DNA of 42,186 nt from Lachnospiraceae bacterium (lineage in GTDB: Bacteria > Bacillota_A > Clostridia > Lachnospirales > Lachnospiraceae): assembly GCA_017416505.1 (NCBI GenBank), contig JAFQCI010000156.1:1-42186 (forward strand), in the 5' to 3' direction. Position 1 is the first letter of the stretch. Every line of letters starts with the position of its first letter. The translations under genes were made by a program, and so were the position numbers. Under the pieces are notes generated by a model. It had not been told where the DNA came from. It ran no database searches and was given only the letters and a program-made list of their open reading frames with translations. Positions 34,853-42,186 of this stretch are shown piece after piece.

Positions 34853-36142
34853 ATGGAATCGTTATGGAGAAGACAGGAAAAGGGGAATGCTGAAAAATTA
34901 AAACAGGATAATTTCAGGGGAAAAGATTCGCATTGGGATGTCATTGTAGTAGGTGCCGGTATGGCAGGGATTTTGACTGCTTATTATCTAAAAGAACAAG
35001 GAAAGCGGGTTTTGGTGCTTGAGGCGGACAGGCTTGCATCGGGACAGACAGAGCGGACAACTGCCAAGATTACAAGTCAGCATGGTTTAAAATACAGCAA
35101 GTTAATAAAAACGGTAGGGATGAAAAAGGCGGAACTTTACGATAAGGCAAATGAAGAGGCTATCAGGGAGTATGAAAGGCTTATTGAAGTTAATAGAATA
35201 GAGTGCGAATTTCAAAGGCTTCCGGCTTATTTATATACATTAAAAAATCCGGAAGTACTTGAAGAGGAAGTAAGAGCAGCGGAGGCCCTTGGAATGGATG
35301 CTGTTTTTACGAAAGAAACAGAACTTCCTTTTTCAGTAGAGGGAGCAGTATGTTTTCAGAATCAGGCACAATTTTCTCCCTTGAAATTTATTCATTCCAT
35401 TGCTGCAGAATTGGAAATATTAGAGCATACCAAAGTAATTGCGGTTAAGGGAAGACGGGTCATAACAAAAGATAGGGTTATGACAGCAGAAAAAATCGTT
35501 CTTGCGACCCATTACCCTATTAAAAATGTTCCAGGGTTTTACTTTTTACGTCAGCATCAGGAGAGAAGTTATGTGTTGGCACTTTCCGGGTGTAGTAAAA
35601 TAAACGGAATGTATTATGGTATTGACCAGGATGGACTTTCATTTCGTCAGGCAGGGGATTTTTTATTGGTGGGAGGAGGTTCCCATCGGACTGGGGAAAA
35701 CAAAAAGGGAGGCTCCTATGATTTTCTTATGCAGGCTGCAAAAAAGTATTTTCCGGATTGTAGGGAGGAAGCAAGGTGGTCGGCTCAGGATTGTATGCCT
35801 CATGACAAAATTCCTTTTATCGGGAAATTTTCTATGTTTACGCCACATCTTTACGTAGCCACAGGTTTTCAGAAATGGGGAATGACTTCCTCTATGATTG
35901 CCGCCATGGTTTTAAGGGATGAATTATGTGGAAAAGAAAATCCTTATGGAGCATTGTTTTCTCCACAGTACCGGGATGAGGAAGGGAAACTTCACAAAAT
36001 TTCAGCCCGCTGCCCGCATATGGGTTGCGAACTTACCTGGAATCCGGATGAAAAAAGCTGGGATTGTCCTTGCCATGGCTCAAGGTTTGATGTAGATGGC
36101 AAATTGTTAGATAACCCGGCAAAAAAGGATGCCGGGAAATAA
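34853..36142 (+). CDS. FAD-dependent oxidoreductase with C-terminal Rieske domain
   Basis: A 429-residue fusion. The N-terminal DAO-type flavin domain has VIVVGAGMAGILTAYYL (dinucleotide-binding motif, about residues 29-45) and LEADRLASGQTERTTAK. The C-terminal Rieske [2Fe-2S] domain has CPHMGC and CPCHGSRF, supplying the two Cys and two His ligands. The substrate is unknown; it may oxidise an amine or amino acid with electron transfer to the cluster. ATG 34853 is chosen for GAGG nearby and the family start MESLW; the ATG at 34745 has no ribosome binding site. Confidence 0.9.
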   Translation: MESLWRRQEKGNAEKLKQDNFRGKDSHWDVIVVGAGMAGILTAYYLKEQGKRVLVLEADRLASGQTERTTAKITSQHGLKYSKLIKTVGMKKAELYDKANEEAIREYERLIEVNRIECEFQRLPAYLYTLKNPEVLEEEVRAAEALGMDAVFTKETELPFSVEGAVCFQNQAQFSPLKFIHSIAAELEILEHTKVIAVKGRRVITKDRVMTAEKIVLATHYPIKNVPGFYFLRQHQERSYVLALSGCSKINGMYYGIDQDGLSFRQAGDFLLVGGGSHRTGENKKGGSYDFLMQAAKKYFPDCREEARWSAQDCMPHDKIPFIGKFSMFTPHLYVATGFQKWGMTSSMIAAMVLRDELCGKENPYGALFSPQYRDEEGKLHKISARCPHMGCELTWNPDEKSWDCPCHGSRFDVDGKLLDNPAKKDAGK

Positions 36143-36154
36143 GGGAACACGTTC

Positions 36155-36616
36155 TTATTGGAAAGGTGGGATATTGCCTTTGCTCATGGTACTGTTATGA
36201 TAAGCGGAGTCCATTGTGACGTCTTTTGAAAACCAGTCTTCCATTTCATAAGCAAGGGCAGTTTCCTCGTCTTTAAATTCAATTTCTGCCAGAACCAGTC
36301 CTTTTAAATCTCCATAAAAGATATCCAATTCTATGGTAAGTTCATTTTCGAGAGGAATGCAATAGCGTTCCTTTTCAATTACCATTCCGTCTGCTTTTTT
36401 TAGCAGGTGTTCAAAAGAATCTTTTGTTAATGGCATTTCTATTTCTTCTCTGGCTAAAAGTCCGGCGGATTTATAAGTTAAAATGTACTTTTCATCTTTT
36501 TGACGTATCCGAATCACAGGCTCCGTACATAAATAGGCTTGGGTAATGTGGTGGTGAGGATAGGTTTCCAAATTTTCGGGCAGTTTTTTAATTAAAAATT
36601 TACGTTCGATTTCCAT
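36155..36616 (-). CDS. CYTH-domain protein (triphosphate tunnel metalloenzyme)
   Basis: A 153-residue CYTH protein. The N-terminal EIERKF carries the ExExK signature. RIRQKDEKYILTYKS and the acidic ELDIFYGDLKGLVLAEIEF add the remaining tunnel residues. Such proteins hydrolyse inorganic triphosphate or organic triphosphates with a metal ion; the substrate is not established. ATG 36616 follows AGAAGGAG on the minus strand. It is convergent with the preceding FAD gene with only 12 bp between stops. Confidence 0.9.
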   Translation of the reverse strand: MEIERKFLIKKLPENLETYPHHHITQAYLCTEPVIRIRQKDEKYILTYKSAGLLAREEIEMPLTKDSFEHLLKKADGMVIEKERYCIPLENELTIELDIFYGDLKGLVLAEIEFKDEETALAYEMEDWFSKDVTMDSAYHNSTMSKGNIPPFQ

Positions 36617-36646
36617 AAAATAGCTCCTTCTGATATGTTTTGCTTA

Positions 36647-36666
36647 GTGTGAACAGTTACAGTATA
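36647..36666 (-). repeat. Repeat copy beside a minus-strand -10 box
   Basis: Read on the minus strand this is TATACT (a -10-like box) followed by GTAACTGTTCACAC, the core of the dispersed repeat family. It lies about 30-50 bp upstream of the CYTH gene and so would span its start of transcription. No good -35 was found. Confidence 0.5.
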
Positions 36667-36701
36667 CACAATTTTGTAAGAAAATTCTAGGGATATAAGA
36701 C

Positions 36702-36730
36702 TTGAAATTACCATAAAAAAGAATTATAAT
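36702..36730 (+). promoter_or_regulatory. Sigma-A promoter of DJ-1 gene
   Basis: TTGAAA (36702-36707), a 17-bp spacer, TATAAT (36725-36730). An ATCGAT pair (36729-36734 and 36752-36757) follows as a possible small stem. Confidence 0.8.
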
Positions 36731-36794
36731 CGATACAGTTTACGAAAACATCGATAAATTTTTTAATTCATACATAAATGGAGGACACAGTAGA

Positions 36795-37346
36795 ATGAAA
36801 AAGATTTGGACATTTTTAGCTGAGGGTTTTGAGGAAGTAGAAGCGTTAACGGTAGTAGATATATTAAGAAGAACAAAATTTGAGGTAACTACAGTATCCA
36901 TATCAGAGGATTTATTTGTTACTAGTTCACATAATGTAGTAGTAAAGGCAGATAAGACTATAGCAGAGTTGGAAACAGAGCTTCCGGATGTGATTTTCCT
37001 GCCAGGTGGTATGCCGGGAACTTTAAATCTTGGAGCCAATGAAACCTTGAAGCAAATCATTATGAATGCAGTGGAACAGGGAAAATGGATGGCGGCGGTT
37101 TGTGCAGCACCTAGTGTTTATGGAGAAATGGGATTATTAAAAGGAAGAAAGGCAACCTGTTATCCTGGATTTGAAGATAAGTTATTAGGGGCAGAGTATC
37201 AGGAGGAACAGGTAGTGGTAGATGGAAAATTCGTTACCAGCCAGGGCATGGGAACCTGTATTCCATTGGGAATTAAGTTAGTAGAATTATTATCTTCCGA
37301 AGAAACAGCAATGCAGGTGAAGAATAGTATCCGATACATGTACTAA
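36795..37346 (+). CDS. DJ-1/PfpI-family protein (ThiJ/YajL type)
   Basis: A 183-residue protein of the DJ-1 superfamily. The reactive Cys103 is in AVCAAPSVYGE, with the conserved N-terminal Glu in LAEGFEEVEA and the glycine turn PGGMPGT. Members of this subgroup act in oxidative or carbonyl stress (claimed deglycase or chaperone-like activity); the precise activity is disputed. ATG 36795 is preceded by GGAGGACA. It has a strong promoter of its own. A hairpin follows at 37351-37388. Confidence 0.92.
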   Translation: MKKIWTFLAEGFEEVEALTVVDILRRTKFEVTTVSISEDLFVTSSHNVVVKADKTIAELETELPDVIFLPGGMPGTLNLGANETLKQIIMNAVEQGKWMAAVCAAPSVYGEMGLLKGRKATCYPGFEDKLLGAEYQEEQVVVDGKFVTSQGMGTCIPLGIKLVELLSSEETAMQVKNSIRYMY

Positions 37347-37350
37347 TTCA

Positions 37351-37388
37351 CGAAACTATTAAAACTTATATAGAGTATGGTAGTTTCG
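37351..37388. repeat. Inverted repeat between DJ-1 and LTA-synthase-like genes
   Basis: CGAAACTA (37351-37358) and TAGTTTCG (37381-37388) pair perfectly. No T-run follows directly. Either a weak terminator for the DJ-1 gene or an operator for the next one. Confidence 0.4.
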
Positions 37389-37428
37389 CAATTTCCTACA
37401 GACTTTAAATATGGAAGGAGGAACTTTC

Positions 37429-39540
37429 ATGAATGCTTTGCGATTTGCGTATGAGAAAGTGTTCCGAAAATCACTGACTTATTGTATTTTGCTGGCTTTT
37501 TTAAGCAATTTTGTAGTGGAAGTATTAAGCAGACGTTCTTTCATTGCTACTTTTTCATTTATTGGCAATAAACCTATGGTATTTCTTTATAATACCATGT
37601 TAATGTTAATACCTTATCTGGTTGCTTTACTGGTGCGTAGAAGAGTCTTTATTTATGTACTGGTGACAGCCATATATTTTATAGCAGGTTTCGTAAATTT
37701 TTATATGTTAAGTTATCGTACTACACCATTTACCGGTGTTGACCTGACTTTAATTGAATCTGCTTTTGACATTGTAGAAAATTATATGTCTTTGTTGCAG
37801 ATAGTTTTGATTTTATTTGCAGTCATACTTGTGGTTATATTGATTGTATTTTGTTGGTTTAAATCCCCTAAGAAACGGGGAAAAGTTCACATTTTAGGCA
37901 GTACCTTATTTATTGTTCTATATTTACTTGTGTTTTCACAGGTGACAGAAAAAGCAATAGAATCTGGCATTTTATCGAAAAAATTCGGTAATCTTAAAAT
38001 TTCATATCAGGATTACGGTTTTGCTTATTGCTTTGGTGTAACAGTAATTGAAAGTGGAATTGAAATGCCGGAAAGCTATAATGCCTCCATGATTGAGCGT
38101 ATTTTGGACCCTAGCAATGCTGCGAACCAGGACAATGAGGAATATTCTACCCCGAATGTGATTATGCTTCAATTGGAGTCTTTCTTTGACCCAACAGAAA
38201 TGATAGGTCTGGAATTATCGGAAGACCCGGTTCCAAACTGGCATAAGTTGCAGGAGAAGTATACAACAGGTCATGTTACCATGCCTACCGTAGTGGCAGG
38301 AACCTGTAATACAGAATTTGAAATGATTACAGGAATGAATCTTGGATATTTTGGTCCGGGAGAGTATCCTTATAAGACCATTTTGAAAGAAACCGTATCG
38401 GAGAGTATTCCTTTTGATTTATTGAAATTGGGGTATTCTACCCATGCCATTCATAATAACAAGGCAACTTTCTACGGAAGGAATAATATTTTTGCAAACT
38501 TAGGTTTTCAAACATTTACTTCTTTGGAATATATGTATGATTATGAATATACAGAAAATGGATGGGTAAAGGATGGAGTATTGACAGAATGTATTATGGA
38601 AACCCTTACAGAAACAGAGGGACCGGACTTTACTTATACCATATCCGTGCAGCCTCATGGTGCATATCCTACCGAACCTTATGAAGAGGAAACTCCGATT
38701 AAAGTAGTATCCGGCTTGGATACTCCGGAAGAAATTGCAGCAATGGAATATTATGTGAAGCAACTTCGGGAAATGGACCAGTTTGTAGGAGATTTGATTG
38801 CGGAATTAGAGCAGTTTGACGAGGATGTAGTGCTGATTATGTATGGGGACCACATTCCGGGACTGGGATTGTCGGATGAGGTATTAACCTATGGTGATAT
38901 TTATCAAACTCCATATATTATTTGGGACAATACCGGAAGAAAGAAAGAAGATTGCGACCGTATTGCATACCAGATGGCATCTTTGGTGCTTGGGGAATAT
39001 GGCATCAATCAGGGAACTTTGATTAAGTATCATCAAAATTACAAAGATACTGAAAATTATCAGGAAAACTTAAAGCGTCTTCAATACGATATGCTTTATG
39101 GAGAGCGTTATGTTTACGGAGGTACGACACCTTTTGAACGTCTGGATATCCGTTATGGAATTAAGAAGATTTCTGTCACAGGAGTTCAGTATGACGGAAG
39201 TACCCTTACGGTTTATGGAGAGAACTTAAATGAGTTTGGACGTTTATCCATCAATGGAGAGGACTATGAAAAGGGTACCTTTACGGAGGAAAAAACGTTA
39301 GTTTATACGGATGTAACTTTGGAAGATTCTGATATTATTGTAATTGGACAGATTCGTGGAGATAGTCTTTTAAGCGAAACCAGTCCGGTGGTGTATCATG
39401 CAGATACCATGGAAGTAACTCCATTAGAAGCCTTTGGTGATGATGGAAAGGTAGGAAATACAGTAAATTCATTGGATGTTAAGGCTTATGTGGAAGAAAT
39501 GAAGGCTTCTGAAAATCTGCAAAGTGAAGGTCAAGAATAA
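37429..39540 (+). CDS. LTA synthase family protein (alkaline phosphatase superfamily)
   Basis: A 703-residue membrane enzyme. Five N-terminal membrane segments (residues about 10-175) anchor an extracellular sulfatase-fold domain (about 240-545). The nucleophile Thr is in GTCNTEFEMITG (about residue 295) and a metal site is in YGDHIPG (about 472-478); SVQPHGAYP is another active-site loop. It probably transfers glycerol-phosphate or phosphoethanolamine-like groups to a surface polymer. The last 150 residues form an additional domain after the catalytic part. ATG 37429 is chosen since AAGGAGG lies seven bases before it; the ATG at 37411 is inside that site. Confidence 0.9.
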   Translation: MNALRFAYEKVFRKSLTYCILLAFLSNFVVEVLSRRSFIATFSFIGNKPMVFLYNTMLMLIPYLVALLVRRRVFIYVLVTAIYFIAGFVNFYMLSYRTTPFTGVDLTLIESAFDIVENYMSLLQIVLILFAVILVVILIVFCWFKSPKKRGKVHILGSTLFIVLYLLVFSQVTEKAIESGILSKKFGNLKISYQDYGFAYCFGVTVIESGIEMPESYNASMIERILDPSNAANQDNEEYSTPNVIMLQLESFFDPTEMIGLELSEDPVPNWHKLQEKYTTGHVTMPTVVAGTCNTEFEMITGMNLGYFGPGEYPYKTILKETVSESIPFDLLKLGYSTHAIHNNKATFYGRNNIFANLGFQTFTSLEYMYDYEYTENGWVKDGVLTECIMETLTETEGPDFTYTISVQPHGAYPTEPYEEETPIKVVSGLDTPEEIAAMEYYVKQLREMDQFVGDLIAELEQFDEDVVLIMYGDHIPGLGLSDEVLTYGDIYQTPYIIWDNTGRKKEDCDRIAYQMASLVLGEYGINQGTLIKYHQNYKDTENYQENLKRLQYDMLYGERYVYGGTTPFERLDIRYGIKKISVTGVQYDGSTLTVYGENLNEFGRLSINGEDYEKGTFTEEKTLVYTDVTLEDSDIIVIGQIRGDSLLSETSPVVYHADTMEVTPLEAFGDDGKVGNTVNSLDVKAYVEEMKASENLQSEGQE

Positions 39541-39557
39541 AAGCGGGGAAAGAAAGC

Positions 39558-40922
39558 ATGAAATTATCATTAAAAGAAATTGCTAAGATAACAGATGGTG
39601 TATTAATCAGTGGGAATCCGGAGGATGAGGTTTATGACCTTTGTATCGATTCCAGAGTAGCAAAGAAAGGTGACTTGTTTGTTCCTTTATTGGGGGCAAA
39701 TACAGATGGACACCATTACCTTCAGTCTGCGTTAAAAGAGGCAGCTGCCTCACTTTGCAGCAAAGAAGGAATTTCCGTTCCCAAAGATAAGGGTTTGATT
39801 TTGGTGAAGGATACGGAAAAAGCTATGGATGCCATTGGGGTGTATTATAGAAAACAAACAGATAAACCAATGATTGCAGTAACAGGAAGTGTAGGAAAAA
39901 CAACCACCAGAGAAATGATAGCCCATGTGCTTTCTTCTTCCAAAAAAGTATATGAAACCAAGGGAAATTATAATTCTACCATTGGTGTGCCGATTACTTT
40001 GGCGAGGATGGAATTGGATAGTGATTGTTTTGTATTGGAATGTGGTACCAATCATTTTCATGAAATTGCACAAATTACAGATATGGTAAATCCTAATATT
40101 GGAGTAGTAACTATGATAGGGGTTTCTCATTTGGAAAACTTCTTAACCAGAGAAAATATTCTAAAGGAAAAAATGGATATTGCCAAGAATATGAAGGAAT
40201 CGGATGTTTTATTCTTAAATGGTGATGATACATATTTGAGCCATTTAGAAGAAAATGAAATTCGCCCTGCCAGTCAGATTATTTATTTCGGACATGGTGA
40301 GAATGCGAAGGCAAAGGCATCAGACAGTAAATACGAAGATGGATTTATGACCTTTATGTATGAAAATGAAGGAGTTGTAAAAAAAGTACGTCTTAGTGTA
40401 TTAGGAGAGCATAATGTATTAAATGCTACGGTATCTTTGGCAATTGCGCAATATCTGGGAATCGATATGGATGCTGCAGTAAAATCGCTGGAAAGCTTTT
40501 CCGGGCTTCGTCAAAGATTGATAGCATCTGAGAAAGCATTGATTTTGGATGACTGTTATAATGCCAGTCCGGATTCTATGAAAGCAAGCCTTAATGTATT
40601 GATGGATATCCCATGTAAAGGTAGAAAAATAGCGGTGTTAGGGGATATGTATGAATTAGGACAGGAAGAACAGGAATTCCATGAAGAGGTTGGAAGATAT
40701 GCTGCTCAGTTGGAGTTGCAGGAATTGATTACAATAGGAAATTTAGGAGAGCATATTGGTGTTGGAGCAAGGAATGCGGGAGCTGACTTTATCATCACCT
40801 CCTTTTTAACCAAAGAAGAAGCTTTAGAGTATTTGTTAAAGAAATTAAAAAAAGAAGATTTGGTACTTGTAAAGGCATCCAATGGACTGCATTTAAACCA
40901 GTTAGTAGATATGTTAAAATAA
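39558..40922 (+). CDS. murF: UDP-N-acetylmuramoyl-tripeptide--D-alanyl-D-alanine ligase
   Basis: A 454-residue ATP-dependent ligase completing the cytoplasmic pentapeptide precursor of peptidoglycan. The P-loop is GSVGKTTT (about residues 110-117). The N-terminal substrate domain has CIDSRVAKKGDLFVPLLG, and LDDCYNASPDSM marks the C-terminal domain. ATG 39558 is preceded by GGGGAAAG. It lies 17 bp after the LTA-synthase-like gene, so the two are probably one operon. The second copy of the 70-nt element starts directly after its stop codon. Confidence 0.95.
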   Translation: MKLSLKEIAKITDGVLISGNPEDEVYDLCIDSRVAKKGDLFVPLLGANTDGHHYLQSALKEAAASLCSKEGISVPKDKGLILVKDTEKAMDAIGVYYRKQTDKPMIAVTGSVGKTTTREMIAHVLSSSKKVYETKGNYNSTIGVPITLARMELDSDCFVLECGTNHFHEIAQITDMVNPNIGVVTMIGVSHLENFLTRENILKEKMDIAKNMKESDVLFLNGDDTYLSHLEENEIRPASQIIYFGHGENAKAKASDSKYEDGFMTFMYENEGVVKKVRLSVLGEHNVLNATVSLAIAQYLGIDMDAAVKSLESFSGLRQRLIASEKALILDDCYNASPDSMKASLNVLMDIPCKGRKIAVLGDMYELGQEEQEFHEEVGRYAAQLELQELITIGNLGEHIGVGARNAGADFIITSFLTKEEALEYLLKKLKKEDLVLVKASNGLHLNQLVDMLK

Positions 40923-40994
40923 CAAGGTAGCACATAAATGTGGCACCTTGCCATACTAGTGGCAGCTTACAAAATAGATAGTAAATGATTGAGG
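40923..40994 (+). ncRNA. Conserved ~70-nt element, copy B (candidate structured RNA)
   Basis: It starts at the base after the murF stop codon. Two hairpins are predicted: AAGGT/ACCTT continuing into CACAT-AA-ATGTG, then TGCCA-loop-TGGCA. A terminator begins at 40998, so the element would be the 3' end of the murF transcript or a small separate RNA. Homologous to 23843-23912. Confidence 0.5.
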
Positions 40995-40997
40995 TTT

Positions 40998-41030
40998 AGA
41001 AAACGTTTTTAGGAACGTTTTCTTTTTTTG
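40998..41030 (+). terminator. Terminator after element B
   Basis: AGAAAACGTT-TTTAGG-AACGTTTTCT followed by TTTTTT. A perfect 10-bp stem. Confidence 0.92.
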
Positions 41031-41163
41031 GCTTAACAGGATGTGGGTGTTAAAGTTAAATTTTGTGGTTTGGTGATATAGCGAAACAGTAGAGATTTAA
41101 TTTGTGACCTTTTGACCTTGGCAGCATACAATAAAAGGGAGTAATAAAATATGAGGAAAATGT

Positions 41164-41997
41164 ATGGCAACCACAATTATGTTAGATGCGGGTCACGGAG
41201 GATATGATAAAGGGGCTACTTATATGGGAAGGGAAGAAAAGGATGATACGTTAGCACTTGCCATGGCGGTAGGTGAAATTTTAAAAAAAGCCGGGTATAA
41301 TGTCCTTTTTACCAGGGAAAGTGATGTATATCAGAGTCCCTTAAGAAAAGCACAGATTGCCAATGAAAGCGGGGCAGACTTTTTTATCTCCTTTCACCGG
41401 AATGCAGCCTCTTATCCAAATCAGTATGATGGAGTTCAGACTTTAATCTTTAATCCTGGTGGCATAAAGGAGGAGTTGGCAGAAAATATTAATGATGAAT
41501 TGGAGGATGTGGGATTTAAGAATATTGATGTCAGTATTCGGCCGGACCTTGCTGTATTAAGAAGAACGAAAATGCCTGCAGCATTGGTTGAAGTTGGATT
41601 TATCGACAGCGATAAAGACAATGCTATTTTTACCAATCAGTTTCAGCAGGTAGCACAAGCCATAGCAGATGGAATTGAAGAAACCATAGCGGCTAAAAAG
41701 TCGGCTACCGACCCTGTGGTTACAAACAATTCTATGAATATGAATCCAATGCCAGGAAATAAAATGGGAATGCCGATGAATACGAATCCAATGCCAGGAA
41801 GCAACACAGGAATGCCGATGAATATGAATCCAATGCCAGGAAATAACATGGGAACGCCAGTGAATAATAATCCGGCTCAGAATACAACGGAAGGGGAATT
41901 TGGTGTTTTAATTCTTGGATTTTCCAGCATTGAAGAGGCACAGCAATTTGTTCGTGATATTGAAATGAGTGGGCGTGAGGCAATGATTGTGAATTAA
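41164..41997 (+). CDS. N-acetylmuramoyl-L-alanine amidase with tandem repeats and half SPOR-like end
   Basis: A 277-residue amidase-3 enzyme that cuts the bond between muramic acid and the stem peptide. Zinc ligands: His11 (DAGHGG), Glu25 (REEKDD), His78 (SFHRNA); catalytic Glu143 is in VEVGFID. Residues 191-232 are three tandem 14-residue repeats of the form MNxNPMPGNxxGxP. The C-terminal 34 residues (FGVLILGFSSIEEAQQFV... to the end) resemble the first half of a SPOR peptidoglycan-binding domain. No signal peptide or membrane segment is present, so it may act on recycling or be released by lysis, as in some sporulation or autolytic amidases. ATG 41164 follows GAGG. Confidence 0.9.
   Translation: MATTIMLDAGHGGYDKGATYMGREEKDDTLALAMAVGEILKKAGYNVLFTRESDVYQSPLRKAQIANESGADFFISFHRNAASYPNQYDGVQTLIFNPGGIKEELAENINDELEDVGFKNIDVSIRPDLAVLRRTKMPAALVEVGFIDSDKDNAIFTNQFQQVAQAIADGIEETIAAKKSATDPVVTNNSMNMNPMPGNKMGMPMNTNPMPGSNTGMPMNMNPMPGNNMGTPVNNNPAQNTTEGEFGVLILGFSSIEEAQQFVRDIEMSGREAMIVN
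41734..41859 (+). repeat. Three 42-bp coding repeats
   Basis: Three consecutive 42-nt units encode the Met/Asn/Pro-rich linker of the amidase. They differ by a few bases, with AATCCAATGCCAGGAA identical in all. Such repeats expand or contract by slippage, so linker length may vary between strains. Confidence 0.85.
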
Positions 41998-42010
41998 GAA
42001 AACCAATCTG

Positions 42011-42034
42011 TAGCTGTTCACCTGTGAACAGTTA
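42011..42034. repeat. Palindromic repeat copy
   Basis: TAGCTGTTCAC and GTGAACAGTTA around CT, with one mismatch. The core matches the palindrome upstream of aroD (16211-16238). It lies 13 bp after the amidase stop codon. Confidence 0.8.
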
Positions 42035-42045
42035 CGAAAATACTC

Positions 42046-42087
42046 GTTACTGTACAGACAGCACCAAAACACTTGCTGTTTTGGTGC
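42046..42087. repeat. Repeat copy with adjoining 11-bp hairpin
   Basis: GTTACTGTACAGACAGCACC (42046-42065) matches 13001-13020 except one base. Overlapping it, GCACCAAAACA (42061-42071) and TGTTTTGGTGC (42077-42087) form a perfect 11-bp hairpin. Confidence 0.75.
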
Positions 42088-42107
42088 GTAAGAACGTGAT
42101 TCAGGAG

Positions 42108-42153
42108 TTCGCAGGCTCCATTTGCGAAGCAAAACTCTAAATGAGCCTGCGAA
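42108..42153. repeat. 11-bp inverted repeat
   Basis: TTCGCAGGCTC (42108-42118) and GAGCCTGCGAA (42143-42153) are a perfect inverted repeat with a 24-nt centre that contains TTTGCGAAGCAAA, a smaller hairpin. Unusually GC-rich for this window. Confidence 0.7.
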
Positions 42154-42155
42154 TT

Positions 42156-42186
42156 GTTACTGTTTACGAGGCACGAGTGGACAGTA
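42156..42186. repeat. Dispersed palindromic repeat copy, cut by window end
   Basis: GTTACTGTTTAC then GAGGCACGA then GTGGACAGTA, the same unit as at 29827 with one central change. The last two bases lie outside the window. Confidence 0.85.

Noticed and set aside
41734..41859. Possible CRISPR-like tandem array
   Set aside because: The 42-bp units are directly adjacent without variable spacers and are in frame within the amidase gene.

Overview
The window looks like a chromosomal stretch of a low-GC Gram-positive anaerobe of the Clostridia, most likely a Lachnospiraceae relative. The reasons are strong AGGAGG-type ribosome binding sites, many TTG/GTG start candidates, a uvrC-hprK-glcK-murB-rapZ-whiA-HPr-like cluster, an AAA-ATPase/PD-(D/E)XK protein typical of gut Clostridia, and a DUF4358 lipoprotein. 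The genus is inference; no rRNA or tRNA gene was seen.

Layout. 1-2711 is mobile-element debris: a tyrosine-recombinase N-terminus fused out of frame to the C-terminus of an IS1634-like transposase, then a nearly complete ISLre2-family element whose transposase is split by one frameshift exactly at an in-phase A_AAA_AAG slippery heptamer, ending in a 127-bp palindrome. 3015-6053 holds an AAA-ATPase/nuclease-like protein, a PilZ (c-di-GMP) protein and a membrane protein. 6133-8544 (minus) is a three-gene ABC-2 exporter operon. 8843-9794 is a sirtuin overlapping a small helical protein. 10117-11634 is a chemotaxis-type receptor. 11799-15119 has a DHH phosphoesterase, a GNAT acetyltransferase, an anchored SGNH hydrolase and a lipoprotein. 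15214-18533 carries aroE and aroD (divergent) and citrate synthase. 18802-20189 is an NfeD-SPFH membrane pair. 20274-23842 has divergent cardiolipin synthase and membrane-anchored glycerophosphodiesterase genes. 23975-28685 has an FtsH-type protease, a HAD phosphatase and uvrC. 28835-34631 is the hprK/glcK/murB/rapZ/whiA/Crh-like cluster, coupling carbon-state signalling to cell-wall precursor supply. 34853-37346 has a FAD-Rieske oxidoreductase, a CYTH protein and a DJ-1 protein. 37429-41997 is envelope-related: LTA-synthase-like enzyme, murF and a repeat-bearing amidase.

Two families of noncoding repeats stand out. One is a set of short palindromes built on GTTACTGTTCAC and CTGTTCAC, at 12.9, 13.5, 16.2, 29.8, 31.4, 36.6 and 42.0-42.2 kb. 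Some copies sit just downstream of predicted -10 boxes; others form isolated hairpins after stop codons. The other is a roughly 70-nt element present twice (23843-23912 and 40923-40994), each starting at the base after a stop codon. The copies are about 70% identical by eye, with some pair-preserving changes in a predicted stem, and this is the best candidate for an undescribed structured RNA or repeat. Another point of interest is an HPr/Crh-like protein with Glu instead of His at position 15 while keeping Ser46.
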